From contig NZ_OZ040189.1 of assembly GCF_964048965.1 (NCBI RefSeq), forward strand, positions 558,001 to 622,000: a stretch of 64,000 nt of DNA, written 5' to 3'. Positions 32,701-40,242 of the stretch are shown piece after piece. The position numbers and the translations under genes were made by a program. The number at the start of each line of letters is the position of its first letter. Positions within the stretch are counted from its first letter, which is position 1. The notes under the pieces are model-generated. The model was not told where the DNA came from and ran no database searches. It was given only the letters and a program-made list of their open reading frames with translations. Source of the DNA: Tenacibaculum sp. 190130A14a. GTDB lineage: Bacteria > Bacteroidota > Bacteroidia > Flavobacteriales > Flavobacteriaceae.

Positions 32701-33495
32701 ATGCAATACCAAGGAGTCTTAAAAAAAATGACCACCGAAAATTTAGATTCGGTGCAGTACTATTTAGATATGAAAACTGATTTTTTAAATATGAATCAGT
32801 TAATTGGTAGGCAGTTAGAAATGCATTTTGTTACTTATGAGTGTTTAAATTGCCATAAAGAAAAACAGATATATCGTCAGGGTTTTTGTAAAAGTTGTTT
32901 TTTTGAAACTCCTAATGCTGGAGATTGGATCATGCGACCTGAATTAAGTAAGGCACATTTAGGAATTGAAGACCGTGACTTAGAATACGAAAAGAAAGCC
33001 CAATTGCAACCTCATATTGTGTATTTGGCTAATTCAAGTAATGTAAAGGTAGGAGTAACTCGTAAAAGTCAAGTTCCAACGCGATGGATAGATCAAGGAG
33101 CTCATGAAGCTATTGAAATTGTAGAAGTGCCAAATCGTTACTTAGCGGGAATTACAGAAGTTGCCTTGAAAGAACATGTTGCCGATAAAACAAATTGGCG
33201 TAAAATGCTTAAGAATGATATTGAAGATGAAAATTTAGTTGAATGGAGAGAACGATTACAAGCTTTTATACCTCAAGAAGTCAAAGAATATTATATTGAG
33301 AATAATAATGAGACGGCACTCTCGTTTCCAGTAGAAAAATACCCAACAAAACCTAAAAGTTTAAATCTTGTAAAGCAAGAATCTTATACAGGAAAATTAG
33401 TAGGAGTTAAGGGGCAATACCTAATCTTTGAAGATGAAACTGTCTTTAATGTTCGAGCTAATGAGGGATTGGTTGTAAAAATTGTTTTGGTCTAG
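32701..33495 (+). CDS. DUF2797 protein with zinc ribbon and GIY-YIG-like segment
   Basis: A 264-aa soluble protein. Four cysteines (48, 51, 63 and 66; CLNC and CKSC) form a zinc ribbon. The following HIVYLANSSNVKVGVTRK with RWIDQGA resembles the two signature strands of GIY-YIG nucleases, although whether the catalytic residues are kept needs an alignment. The overall arrangement is that of DUF2797, a family of unknown function found in flavobacteria and actinobacteria. The stop codon abuts the convergent 207-aa gene. Confidence 0.75.
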   Translation: MQYQGVLKKMTTENLDSVQYYLDMKTDFLNMNQLIGRQLEMHFVTYECLNCHKEKQIYRQGFCKSCFFETPNAGDWIMRPELSKAHLGIEDRDLEYEKKAQLQPHIVYLANSSNVKVGVTRKSQVPTRWIDQGAHEAIEIVEVPNRYLAGITEVALKEHVADKTNWRKMLKNDIEDENLVEWRERLQAFIPQEVKEYYIENNNETALSFPVEKYPTKPKSLNLVKQESYTGKLVGVKGQYLIFEDETVFNVRANEGLVVKIVLV

Positions 33496-34119
33496 TTATA
33501 ATTGATGAAACAATTTATCTAACTCAAGTTGTTTTTGTTGAATAGATTTTTGTTTTTGTAACTTCTGTTTCTCAAGTAGAAAAGGATAAAAAGATTGGTT
33601 TAAGTTAAAGTAATAAACCGATAACGAAACATCATTTTCTACTTTCAAAAAGGACTTTTTAGCATCCATAATTAAATTACTTTTTAAATTGAATAAGGTG
33701 TTTTCAGAAGGAAAATACTTGTTCTTGATATTATGATTAATTGTAACCGGATCAATGGTTGTTGGAAACGTTTGCTTAAAGAAAACTAGTTTACTTTTAA
33801 AGAAATGTAGCTCGATAATAATTTTATGTTTTCCTATTTTTTTTGTGTAGAATATAATATCACAGGTTTCTGAATTTCTTACAAATCTATAGGGTTCAAT
33901 AATCAATCTTTTTGCTTTATTGAGGCTGGTACCAAAAGTTATCTTGGAAGTATGTGTTATTGTTTTGGTAGTTTTAACAATTGCCCTACTTTCAAACAAG
34001 CGATTGTATAACATGATGTAGCTCTCTACTTTTTTGTATTTGTTAGAGCAGCGATTGAAATAACTATTATAGTACTGTTTACTGTAAAGTAAATTATTAA
34101 GTTTTCGGATTACCAGCAT
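33496..34119 (-). CDS. hypothetical protein
   Basis: A 207-aa protein without signal peptide or membrane segment. It is rich in lysine, tyrosine and phenylalanine, with a beta-rich centre (about residues 60-130) and a glutamine/lysine-rich C-terminal coiled segment (LLEKQKLQKQKSIQQKQLEL). No family is recognised. It is convergent with DUF2797, with no space between the stop codons, which argues that both are real genes. Confidence 0.5.
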   Translation of the reverse strand: MLVIRKLNNLLYSKQYYNSYFNRCSNKYKKVESYIMLYNRLFESRAIVKTTKTITHTSKITFGTSLNKAKRLIIEPYRFVRNSETCDIIFYTKKIGKHKIIIELHFFKSKLVFFKQTFPTTIDPVTINHNIKNKYFPSENTLFNLKSNLIMDAKKSFLKVENDVSLSVYYFNLNQSFYPFLLEKQKLQKQKSIQQKQLELDKLFHQL

Positions 34120-34225
34120 GTCTCTTTTGTTTGTTTTAATGAGTCAGCTATAATCCCTCGAATTGTATATAGTCCTTAGTAAATATAGGTTTTTTTTAAA
34201 GGGAAACATAATTTTATACTGAAAT

Positions 34226-34258
34226 AAAAAAGCGGATTCAATTTGAATCCGCTTTTTT
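34226..34258 (-). terminator. terminator downstream of prc
   Basis: A near-perfect 16-bp inverted repeat (34226-34241 with 34243-34258) with core GCGGATTCAA. It starts 2 bases beyond the prc stop codon and ends in a T-run on the minus strand; the A/T runs make it usable in both directions. Confidence 0.85.
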
Positions 34259-34259
34259 A

Positions 34260-36380
34260 TTAATGCTTAACCGCTATATGGTTGTTGTTCATTTTAAGTT
34301 CACTCAGCACATTTAATGCTTCGTTCATGTAAATGTCTTTCTTTAAGTTTTTATGCCATGCAACACGCTTTTCTTCCAGAATTGTATCCTTCTTGAATAG
34401 GTCTAATTCATATTTAGGAGATTCAAACGTTAGGTTAGATTCAAATTTAAATACGTCTTTAAATTTTTTACCTTCTTCAATGCGTTGCTCACTTTCCTTT
34501 TTAAACATATCATAGCTCAAAGCATACTTACTTTCATCTTGTTTTTTTCTTAACCATTTAGCATACTCATTGATTTTTTGAAACTTAACATCGTTCATAA
34601 CGCGTTGTTTGCTATTGTATACAACATCACCAAAGTTACTGTATGAGTTTGTAGTACTGTATTTAGCCTGTGGCACTTTATCCCAAGCCAAAGCTCCTTC
34701 TAAATCACGTTCTCCAAAATCCATATAGCTATATCTACTTGGTAAAGAAACATCAGAATATACACCTTCTATTTGAGTAGAACCACCATTGATTCTATAA
34801 AATTTCTGGATGGTCATTTTAATAACTCCTAAATCATCTGGATAATCTGCATAAAAACGATTAATAGGTAGTATGTTTTGTACAGTTCCTTTTCCATAGG
34901 TTTGTTTACCCCCTATGATTACTCCACGTTTATAATCTTGCATTGCTGCTGCAAAAATTTCTGAGGCAGAAGCAGATAATTCATTTACCATCACCACTAA
35001 AGGTCCGTTCCATTGAATTTTAGGGTCAGAATCATTTTTTACTAATGGAGCTTCACCTCTGTATTTTACTTGTACAATAGGTCCTTTATCAATGAATAAT
35101 CCTCCAATTTCAATAGCCGTTTTTAAAGAACCACCTCCATTATCTCTTAAATCAACAATTAATCCTTCTACACCTTCTTTTTTAAGACGAGCAATTTCTT
35201 GCTCCATATCTTTAGCAGCATCTCTTCTGTTAGCATCGTTAAAATCAATATAGAATTTAGGTAGGTTTATAATTCCGTATTTCTTGCCATCTTTTTCTAC
35301 GGTACTTGATTTAACAAAAGTTTCTTCTAATTCAACTATATCTCTTGTAATAGGAATTACTTTTACAGAACCGTCTAATTTTTTCTTTACCGTTAAACGT
35401 ACTTCCGTTCCTTTTTTTCCTTTTATAAAAGTAATGGCATCGTCTAAACGCATTCCAACAATATCTAAAGGCTCTCCATTTCCTTGTGCTACTTTTAAGA
35501 TAATATCACCTGCTTCCAACTCTCCTTGTTTCCATGCTGGTCCACCAGAAATTAACTCTACAATGTGGGTGTAAATACCTTTCTTTTGTAAACGAGCTCC
35601 AATACCTTCTAGTTTTCCTGACATGTCTTGATCAAAACGAGATTTGATTCTTGGTGACATATATGAAGTATGTGGGTCAAAACCACTTACCACACTATTT
35701 AAAAATGTAGAATACCAATCTGAATTTTCAAGTTCTTCGATACGGATGTATAAATCGTCCATATTTTTTAAAACTTCAGACCTAGCTTCTTTTTCTAACT
35801 CTTTAAAAGATTTGGTTTTAGCGGTCCTATCTTTTTTAAGTTTTTCTTTTTGTTGGTTCTCAGCATCTTCTATTCTTCCTAATACAGAAAGTTTTAATTG
35901 TTTGCGCCAGTGGTCTCTTAGGGCAACTGGGTCTTTTGCATAAGGAACTTTATCATAGTCAACATCAATAAATTCTTTTTTGTTGTAATCAAAAGGTTTT
36001 GCTAAAATAGAACGATAGGTGTCTTTAGCTCCTTTAATTTTTTCTAAGAAACGACCATAGACCAATTTATAAAAGTCAATATTCGATTGACGTAATTGGT
36101 CGTCTATTAAGTATTTGTATTGAGAAAATTCTTTTAAATCTTTTTGCGTAAAATAACGTTTGCTCGGATCTAATCCATCAATAAAACTATTGTAAACATG
36201 TTCAGAAAAATCATCATTTAAGTCCTTTTGAACATAATGAAATCTTCCTAAAATATTTTTTAAAACGTAAATAATTACTCTGTCCTTATCAGGGTCTTTT
36301 GCGGTGGTAGTATTGTTAGCAAAAGTGCTATTAGAGAACATCCCAATAGCTAAAAGTGTGATTATAAATTTCGTCTTCAT
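34260..36380 (-). CDS. prc: carboxy-terminal processing protease (S41)
   Basis: A 706-aa periplasmic protease with a signal peptide (to about residue 21, TFAN). It has an N-terminal helical region, a PDZ domain (about 230-310, DPHTSYMSPR then GGPAWKQGELEAGDIIL) and the S41 protease core with NELSASASEIFA (nucleophilic Ser) and KQTYGKGTVQ (Lys), followed by the DUF3340-type C-terminal domain. It degrades periplasmic proteins from the C-terminus and trims lipoproteins or peptidoglycan hydrolases. It is a single-gene unit with its own terminator. Confidence 0.93.
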   Translation of the reverse strand: MKTKFIITLLAIGMFSNSTFANNTTTAKDPDKDRVIIYVLKNILGRFHYVQKDLNDDFSEHVYNSFIDGLDPSKRYFTQKDLKEFSQYKYLIDDQLRQSNIDFYKLVYGRFLEKIKGAKDTYRSILAKPFDYNKKEFIDVDYDKVPYAKDPVALRDHWRKQLKLSVLGRIEDAENQQKEKLKKDRTAKTKSFKELEKEARSEVLKNMDDLYIRIEELENSDWYSTFLNSVVSGFDPHTSYMSPRIKSRFDQDMSGKLEGIGARLQKKGIYTHIVELISGGPAWKQGELEAGDIILKVAQGNGEPLDIVGMRLDDAITFIKGKKGTEVRLTVKKKLDGSVKVIPITRDIVELEETFVKSSTVEKDGKKYGIINLPKFYIDFNDANRRDAAKDMEQEIARLKKEGVEGLIVDLRDNGGGSLKTAIEIGGLFIDKGPIVQVKYRGEAPLVKNDSDPKIQWNGPLVVMVNELSASASEIFAAAMQDYKRGVIIGGKQTYGKGTVQNILPINRFYADYPDDLGVIKMTIQKFYRINGGSTQIEGVYSDVSLPSRYSYMDFGERDLEGALAWDKVPQAKYSTTNSYSNFGDVVYNSKQRVMNDVKFQKINEYAKWLRKKQDESKYALSYDMFKKESEQRIEEGKKFKDVFKFESNLTFESPKYELDLFKKDTILEEKRVAWHKNLKKDIYMNEALNVLSELKMNNNHIAVKH

Positions 36381-36450
36381 ATACCTTCTAGTCGTGTTTT
36401 AAAGTTGTAGCATTATGCCTAGCTAATCTACTAAAATAATGCCAATTTTT

Positions 36451-36972
36451 TTAGTTTTCGTCTTTTTTATAAATCCCTCTAAAAACTTCTTTTAATTTTT
36501 GATCATTTTCGGCAATATAATCCCATACTTGAGTTACCGAACCATCTTTGTTTAGAGTCCAAGTAATTTGGTTGTAATATTTCCCTTTAGGAGAATTTAC
36601 AAGCTTACTTTTTAAGGTCATTTGTTGGTTGCTGTAAGCACCTTTTAATTCTAGGGAAAATCCAGTGTTGTCTATCCATAACTGATTCCAAGAATTGTCT
36701 GTTTTGTTATAATAATTATAACTGGTTCCCTGACTTTGAGAAGTTTTAGAACTCCAATTTTCTTGAATGGCGCAAGCATTGGGAACTCTTACAATATTAT
36801 TTGTTCCAATGAGCTTTCCATTGGTGTTATATACATTCCAATTTCCGACCCAAAAGTCAAATTGCGAATATTCTTTGTCTGAACAAGGGGCTTTTGTACT
36901 GTTTTGAGCATTTACTATCGAGAAAAAAGTCGACAGAATAAAAATGCTAATGTATATGATAATACGTGCCAT
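36451..36972 (-). CDS. exported DUF1579-like protein
   Basis: A protein of about 173 aa; the frame is open 24 bases further, but the ATG at 36972 gives a clean signal peptide (ARIIIYISIFILSTFFSIVNAQ). The mature part, with FDFWVGNWNVYN near the start and repeated beta strands ending VTQVWDYIAENDQKLKEVFRGIY, resembles small lipocalin-like proteins (DUF1579-type) found in many bacteria. The ligand is unknown. It is upstream of prc on the same strand, with 70 bases between. Confidence 0.6.
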   Translation of the reverse strand: MARIIIYISIFILSTFFSIVNAQNSTKAPCSDKEYSQFDFWVGNWNVYNTNGKLIGTNNIVRVPNACAIQENWSSKTSQSQGTSYNYYNKTDNSWNQLWIDNTGFSLELKGAYSNQQMTLKSKLVNSPKGKYYNQITWTLNKDGSVTQVWDYIAENDQKLKEVFRGIYKKDEN

Positions 36973-37061
36973 GACCTTAAAGTTTGATACATACAAGATT
37001 ACGGATTATTAGATTGAATCTATCTTTATGAAATGTTAAAAAAAATCTCCGTTTTTTGTGT

Positions 37062-37069
37062 TACATTTG
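37062..37069 (+). promoter_or_regulatory. TAnnTTTG box for surE
   Basis: TACATTTG lies 18 bases before the surE start codon. A TTG occurs only 3 bases upstream of the box, not at the usual distance. Confidence 0.45.
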
Positions 37070-37087
37070 TTAGAAAACTAAGATACT

Positions 37088-37858
37088 ATGCAAGAAAGAC
37101 CATTGATATTGGTTACGAACGATGATGGAATCACTGCTCCAGGAATTCGAATGTTAATTGAAATAATGAATAAAATAGGAGATGTAGTAGTAGTTGCTCC
37201 AGACAGTCCGCAAAGTGGAATGGGACATGCAATTACAGTGAACAATGTATTGCATTGTAATCCTATTACAATTGATGAAGGTCCGCAATTAGAATACAGC
37301 TGTTCGGGAACTCCAGCAGATTGTGTAAAAATGGCAAAAAATGAAATTTTGAATCGTGTACCAGATTTATGTGTTTCTGGAATTAATCACGGGGCAAATT
37401 CATCTATAAATGTTATTTATTCAGGAACCATGAGTGCTGCCGTTGAAGCAGGTATTGAAGGGATTCCTGCAATTGGTTTTTCATTACTAGATTTCGATTG
37501 GCATGCTGATTTTAGAGCAGCTAAAAAGTTTATAGAAAAAATTACATTGAACGTATTATTGAATGGTTTACCAGAAGGCGTTGTTTTAAATGTGAACATT
37601 CCAAAGTTAAAGGAAAATGACATTAAAGGAATACGTGTTTGTAGACAAGCAAATGGATATTGGAAAGAGGATTTTGATAAACGTAAGAGTCCTTTTGGAA
37701 AGGAGTATTACTGGCTTTCTGGAGAGTTTGTAAATAGAGATAAAGGTCAAGATACCGATATTTGGGCTTTGGAAAATGGGTATATTTCGGTGGTGCCAGT
37801 TCAGTTTGATATGACGGCACATCATGCAATTCAAAAATTAAATTCATGGGAATTATAA
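37088..37858 (+). CDS. surE: 5'/3'-nucleotidase SurE
   Basis: A 256-aa enzyme with the SurE N-terminal signature LVTNDDGITAPGI (metal ligands Asp12 and Asp13), SGTPADCVK near 76-84 and GINHGANSS near 99-107. It dephosphorylates nucleoside monophosphates and is linked to stress survival. It overlaps the next gene by 13 bases and stands two genes upstream of lpxB, a surE-lpxB arrangement seen in other Bacteroidota. Confidence 0.95.
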   Translation: MQERPLILVTNDDGITAPGIRMLIEIMNKIGDVVVVAPDSPQSGMGHAITVNNVLHCNPITIDEGPQLEYSCSGTPADCVKMAKNEILNRVPDLCVSGINHGANSSINVIYSGTMSAAVEAGIEGIPAIGFSLLDFDWHADFRAAKKFIEKITLNVLLNGLPEGVVLNVNIPKLKENDIKGIRVCRQANGYWKEDFDKRKSPFGKEYYWLSGEFVNRDKGQDTDIWALENGYISVVPVQFDMTAHHAIQKLNSWEL

Positions 37859-38136
37859 GAAAAGAAATAGCCATAGGTTTTTTGGTGTCACTTTTTGCTA
37901 CGGTATGTGGAATGTTTATTTACTTAGAATATATTTCAGATACTAATAGTCTTTCTGAAACTCTTAGAAAAATAAAAGAAGGAGGCGTTTTAGGAACTGT
38001 CATCGCACTGTCTGCGATTCCTAATTTATTTGTATTCTTTATTTTTCTAAAGAAGAATCAAGATTATAGAGCAAGAGGAGTGTTATTAGGAACTATTTTT
38101 ATAGCCTTGATAACCTTGTTAGTTAAGTTTTTTTAG
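37846..38136 (+). CDS. small membrane protein between surE and lpxB
   Basis: A 96-aa protein with three hydrophobic helices (about 8-28, 46-68 and 76-95) linked by a short charged loop. It overlaps surE by 13 bases and ends 12 bases before lpxB, so it is part of this operon. The function is unknown; the fixed position suggests a link to envelope synthesis. Confidence 0.75.
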   Translation: MGIIRKEIAIGFLVSLFATVCGMFIYLEYISDTNSLSETLRKIKEGGVLGTVIALSAIPNLFVFFIFLKKNQDYRARGVLLGTIFIALITLLVKFF

Positions 38137-38148
38137 TAGGATAGTTCA

Positions 38149-39258
38149 ATGAAATATTACATTTTAGCAGGAGAAGCATCGGGAGATTTGCATGGGTCAA
38201 ACTTAATGAAGGCTATGTATAAAGAAGATCCAAAAGCAGATATACGTTTTTGGGGAGGAGACTTGATGGAGTCTGTTGGAGGTACTTTGGTGAAACACTA
38301 TAAAGAACGTGCTTTTATGGGGTTTGTTGAGGTGTTGATGAATCTTCGTAAAATCTTAGGGATGATTTCTTTTTGCAAAAAAGACATCGCTGAGTTTAAG
38401 CCAGATGTATTAATTCTAATTGATAATTCTGGATTTAATCTTCGTATTGCTAAATGGGCTAAAGAAAATGGTATCCGTACCAATTACTATATTTCACCGC
38501 AAGTATGGGCAAGTAGAGCAGGAAGGGTTAAGAGTATCAAAAGAGACGTTGATGAAATGTTTGTTATTCTTCCTTTTGAAAAAGAGTTCTACCAAAAGTA
38601 TAATTATGATGTTCATTTTGTTGGGCATCCGTTAATTGATGGAATTGCAGGTAGAGCACAAATAGATGAAGAAGTTTTTCGAAAGGAGTATGATTTAGGA
38701 GATAAAGATATCATAGCCTTATTGCCAGGAAGTAGAAAGCAAGAAATAACAAAAATGCTTTCAGTAATGTTGTCTTTAGTAGATGATTTTCCAGAGTATC
38801 AATTTGTTGTTGGTGGAGCACCTAGTCAGTCAGAAGCTTTTTATAAAGAGTTTATCAAGGGTAAAAATGTAAAACTTATTAGTAATAAAACGTACGATTT
38901 ACTGAGTATTTCTTATGCTGCTTTAGTAGGTTCGGGAACAGCAACGCTAGAAACAGCTTTGTTTAAAGTACCCCAAGTAGTTTGTTATAAAGGAAGTAAT
39001 ATTTCCTATCAAATAGCAAAACGAATTATTACGTTAGAATATATTTCATTGGTGAATTTGATCATGGATAAACCTGTGGTAACTGAATTAATTCAGAATG
39101 ATTTTAATACACAAAGTTTAAAGTTAGAATTAACTAAAATACTTGAAGAAGAACATAGGGAAGATTTATTTTTAGCCTATTTTGAATTAGAACAAAAGTT
39201 AGGAGGAAAAGGAGCTTCTGAAAAAACTGCAAAACTGATTGTTGAAGGAATTAAATAG
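38149..39258 (+). CDS. lpxB: lipid-A-disaccharide synthase
   Basis: A 369-aa glycosyltransferase (family GT19) that joins UDP-2,3-diacylglucosamine and lipid X to make the lipid A disaccharide on the inner face of the inner membrane. Typical segments are LAGEASGDLHGSNLM at the N-terminus, FWGGDLMESVGG, DNSGFNLRIAKWAK, YYISPQVWASR, LLPGSRKQEI and GSGTATLETALFKVPQVVCYK. Length is normal. It is followed after 3 bases by an NlpC/P60 gene. Confidence 0.95.
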   Translation: MKYYILAGEASGDLHGSNLMKAMYKEDPKADIRFWGGDLMESVGGTLVKHYKERAFMGFVEVLMNLRKILGMISFCKKDIAEFKPDVLILIDNSGFNLRIAKWAKENGIRTNYYISPQVWASRAGRVKSIKRDVDEMFVILPFEKEFYQKYNYDVHFVGHPLIDGIAGRAQIDEEVFRKEYDLGDKDIIALLPGSRKQEITKMLSVMLSLVDDFPEYQFVVGGAPSQSEAFYKEFIKGKNVKLISNKTYDLLSISYAALVGSGTATLETALFKVPQVVCYKGSNISYQIAKRIITLEYISLVNLIMDKPVVTELIQNDFNTQSLKLELTKILEEEHREDLFLAYFELEQKLGGKGASEKTAKLIVEGIK

Positions 39259-39261
39259 CTT

Positions 39262-39759
39262 ATGATAAAAAAACTACTCTTTATATTTTTATGCTCTTTT
39301 ATAATGATTTCTTGTGGATCATCAAAAAATGTAGCATCTTCAAAACCGTCCAAAGCAAAAACTAAAAAAAAGGTAACTATTGCCGATAAAATTGTTTGGA
39401 CAGCGGTTTCTTACAAAGGTGTTCCTTACAAGTTTGGAGGAATGACAAAAAGAGGAATGGATTGCTCAGGATTAATTCATACTTCTTTTAAACAACGTAA
39501 TGTGAATTTGCCAAGAACTTCTCGTGAAATGTATGCGAAAGGGTATGATATTCCTTTAAAGAAAGTACAACGAGGAGACTTATTGTTTTTTAAGACCGCA
39601 AGGAAAAAAGGAAAGGTAAATCATGTTGGTTTGGTAACTTCAGTTAAAAATGGAGATATTCATTTTATTCATTCTACTAGTTCAAGAGGTGTAATTGTTA
39701 CTTCACTTTGGCAAAAGTATTGGAGAAAGGCTTTTATCAAAGCTAAACGGGTTTTATAG
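39262..39759 (+). CDS. NlpC/P60 (C40) lipoprotein peptidase
   Basis: A 165-aa protein with a lipoprotein signal (IMISC, Cys18), a lysine-rich linker (residues 25-38) and an NlpC/P60 domain. The catalytic Cys68 lies in RGMDCSGLIH, the His121 in VNHVGL, with a third polar residue in FIHSTSSRG near 135-143. It cuts peptide stems of peptidoglycan and would sit on a membrane leaflet facing the periplasm. The next gene, 1 base away, is a paralogue. Confidence 0.9.
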   Translation: MIKKLLFIFLCSFIMISCGSSKNVASSKPSKAKTKKKVTIADKIVWTAVSYKGVPYKFGGMTKRGMDCSGLIHTSFKQRNVNLPRTSREMYAKGYDIPLKKVQRGDLLFFKTARKKGKVNHVGLVTSVKNGDIHFIHSTSSRGVIVTSLWQKYWRKAFIKAKRVL

Positions 39760-39760
39760 T

Positions 39761-40240
39761 ATGAATAAAAGACTTCTTTTACTGATACTTATTGTTGGGT
39801 TTATCGTATTTCGTTTTATAAACCAAGGAGAGGAAGAAGTAAAAGAAGAGCATACTAAAGTAACTCAGATTATTTCCTTGGCCAATTCATACAAAGGAGT
39901 TGCTTATAGAGCAGGAGGTACTACCAAAAGAGGAATGGATTGTTCTGGATTGGTTACTACCGTTTTTAGAGCTTTTGATATGCAACTGCCTCGCTCTTCT
40001 GCTTTGATGAGCAGAGAAGGAGAGGAGATCTCATTAGAGGAGGTTAGAGAAGGAGATTTGCTGTTTTTTGACATTGCCCGTTTAAAAGGAAATATTAACC
40101 ATGTAGGATTGGTAACTTCCATAGAAAAAGGAAATATCTTATTTATTCATTCTACAACCTCCAGAGGAGTGATCACTACTTCTATTAACGAACCTTATTG
40201 GAAAGAGGCGTTTGTAAAAGCAAAAAGAGTTCTTAACTAA
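39761..40240 (+). CDS. NlpC/P60 (C40) peptidase, membrane-anchored paralogue
   Basis: A 159-aa protein; the start at 39761 is chosen because it follows the previous stop by 1 base and gives an N-terminal membrane anchor (residues 4-20). The NlpC/P60 domain has Cys61 in RGMDCSGLVT and the INHVGLVTS histidine. It is about 55-60% identical by eye to the preceding gene across the domain, but it lacks a lipobox cysteine, so the pair uses two different membrane attachments. A recent tandem duplication is likely. Confidence 0.88.
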   Translation: MNKRLLLLILIVGFIVFRFINQGEEEVKEEHTKVTQIISLANSYKGVAYRAGGTTKRGMDCSGLVTTVFRAFDMQLPRSSALMSREGEEISLEEVREGDLLFFDIARLKGNINHVGLVTSIEKGNILFIHSTTSRGVITTSINEPYWKEAFVKAKRVLN

Positions 40241-40242
40241 CT

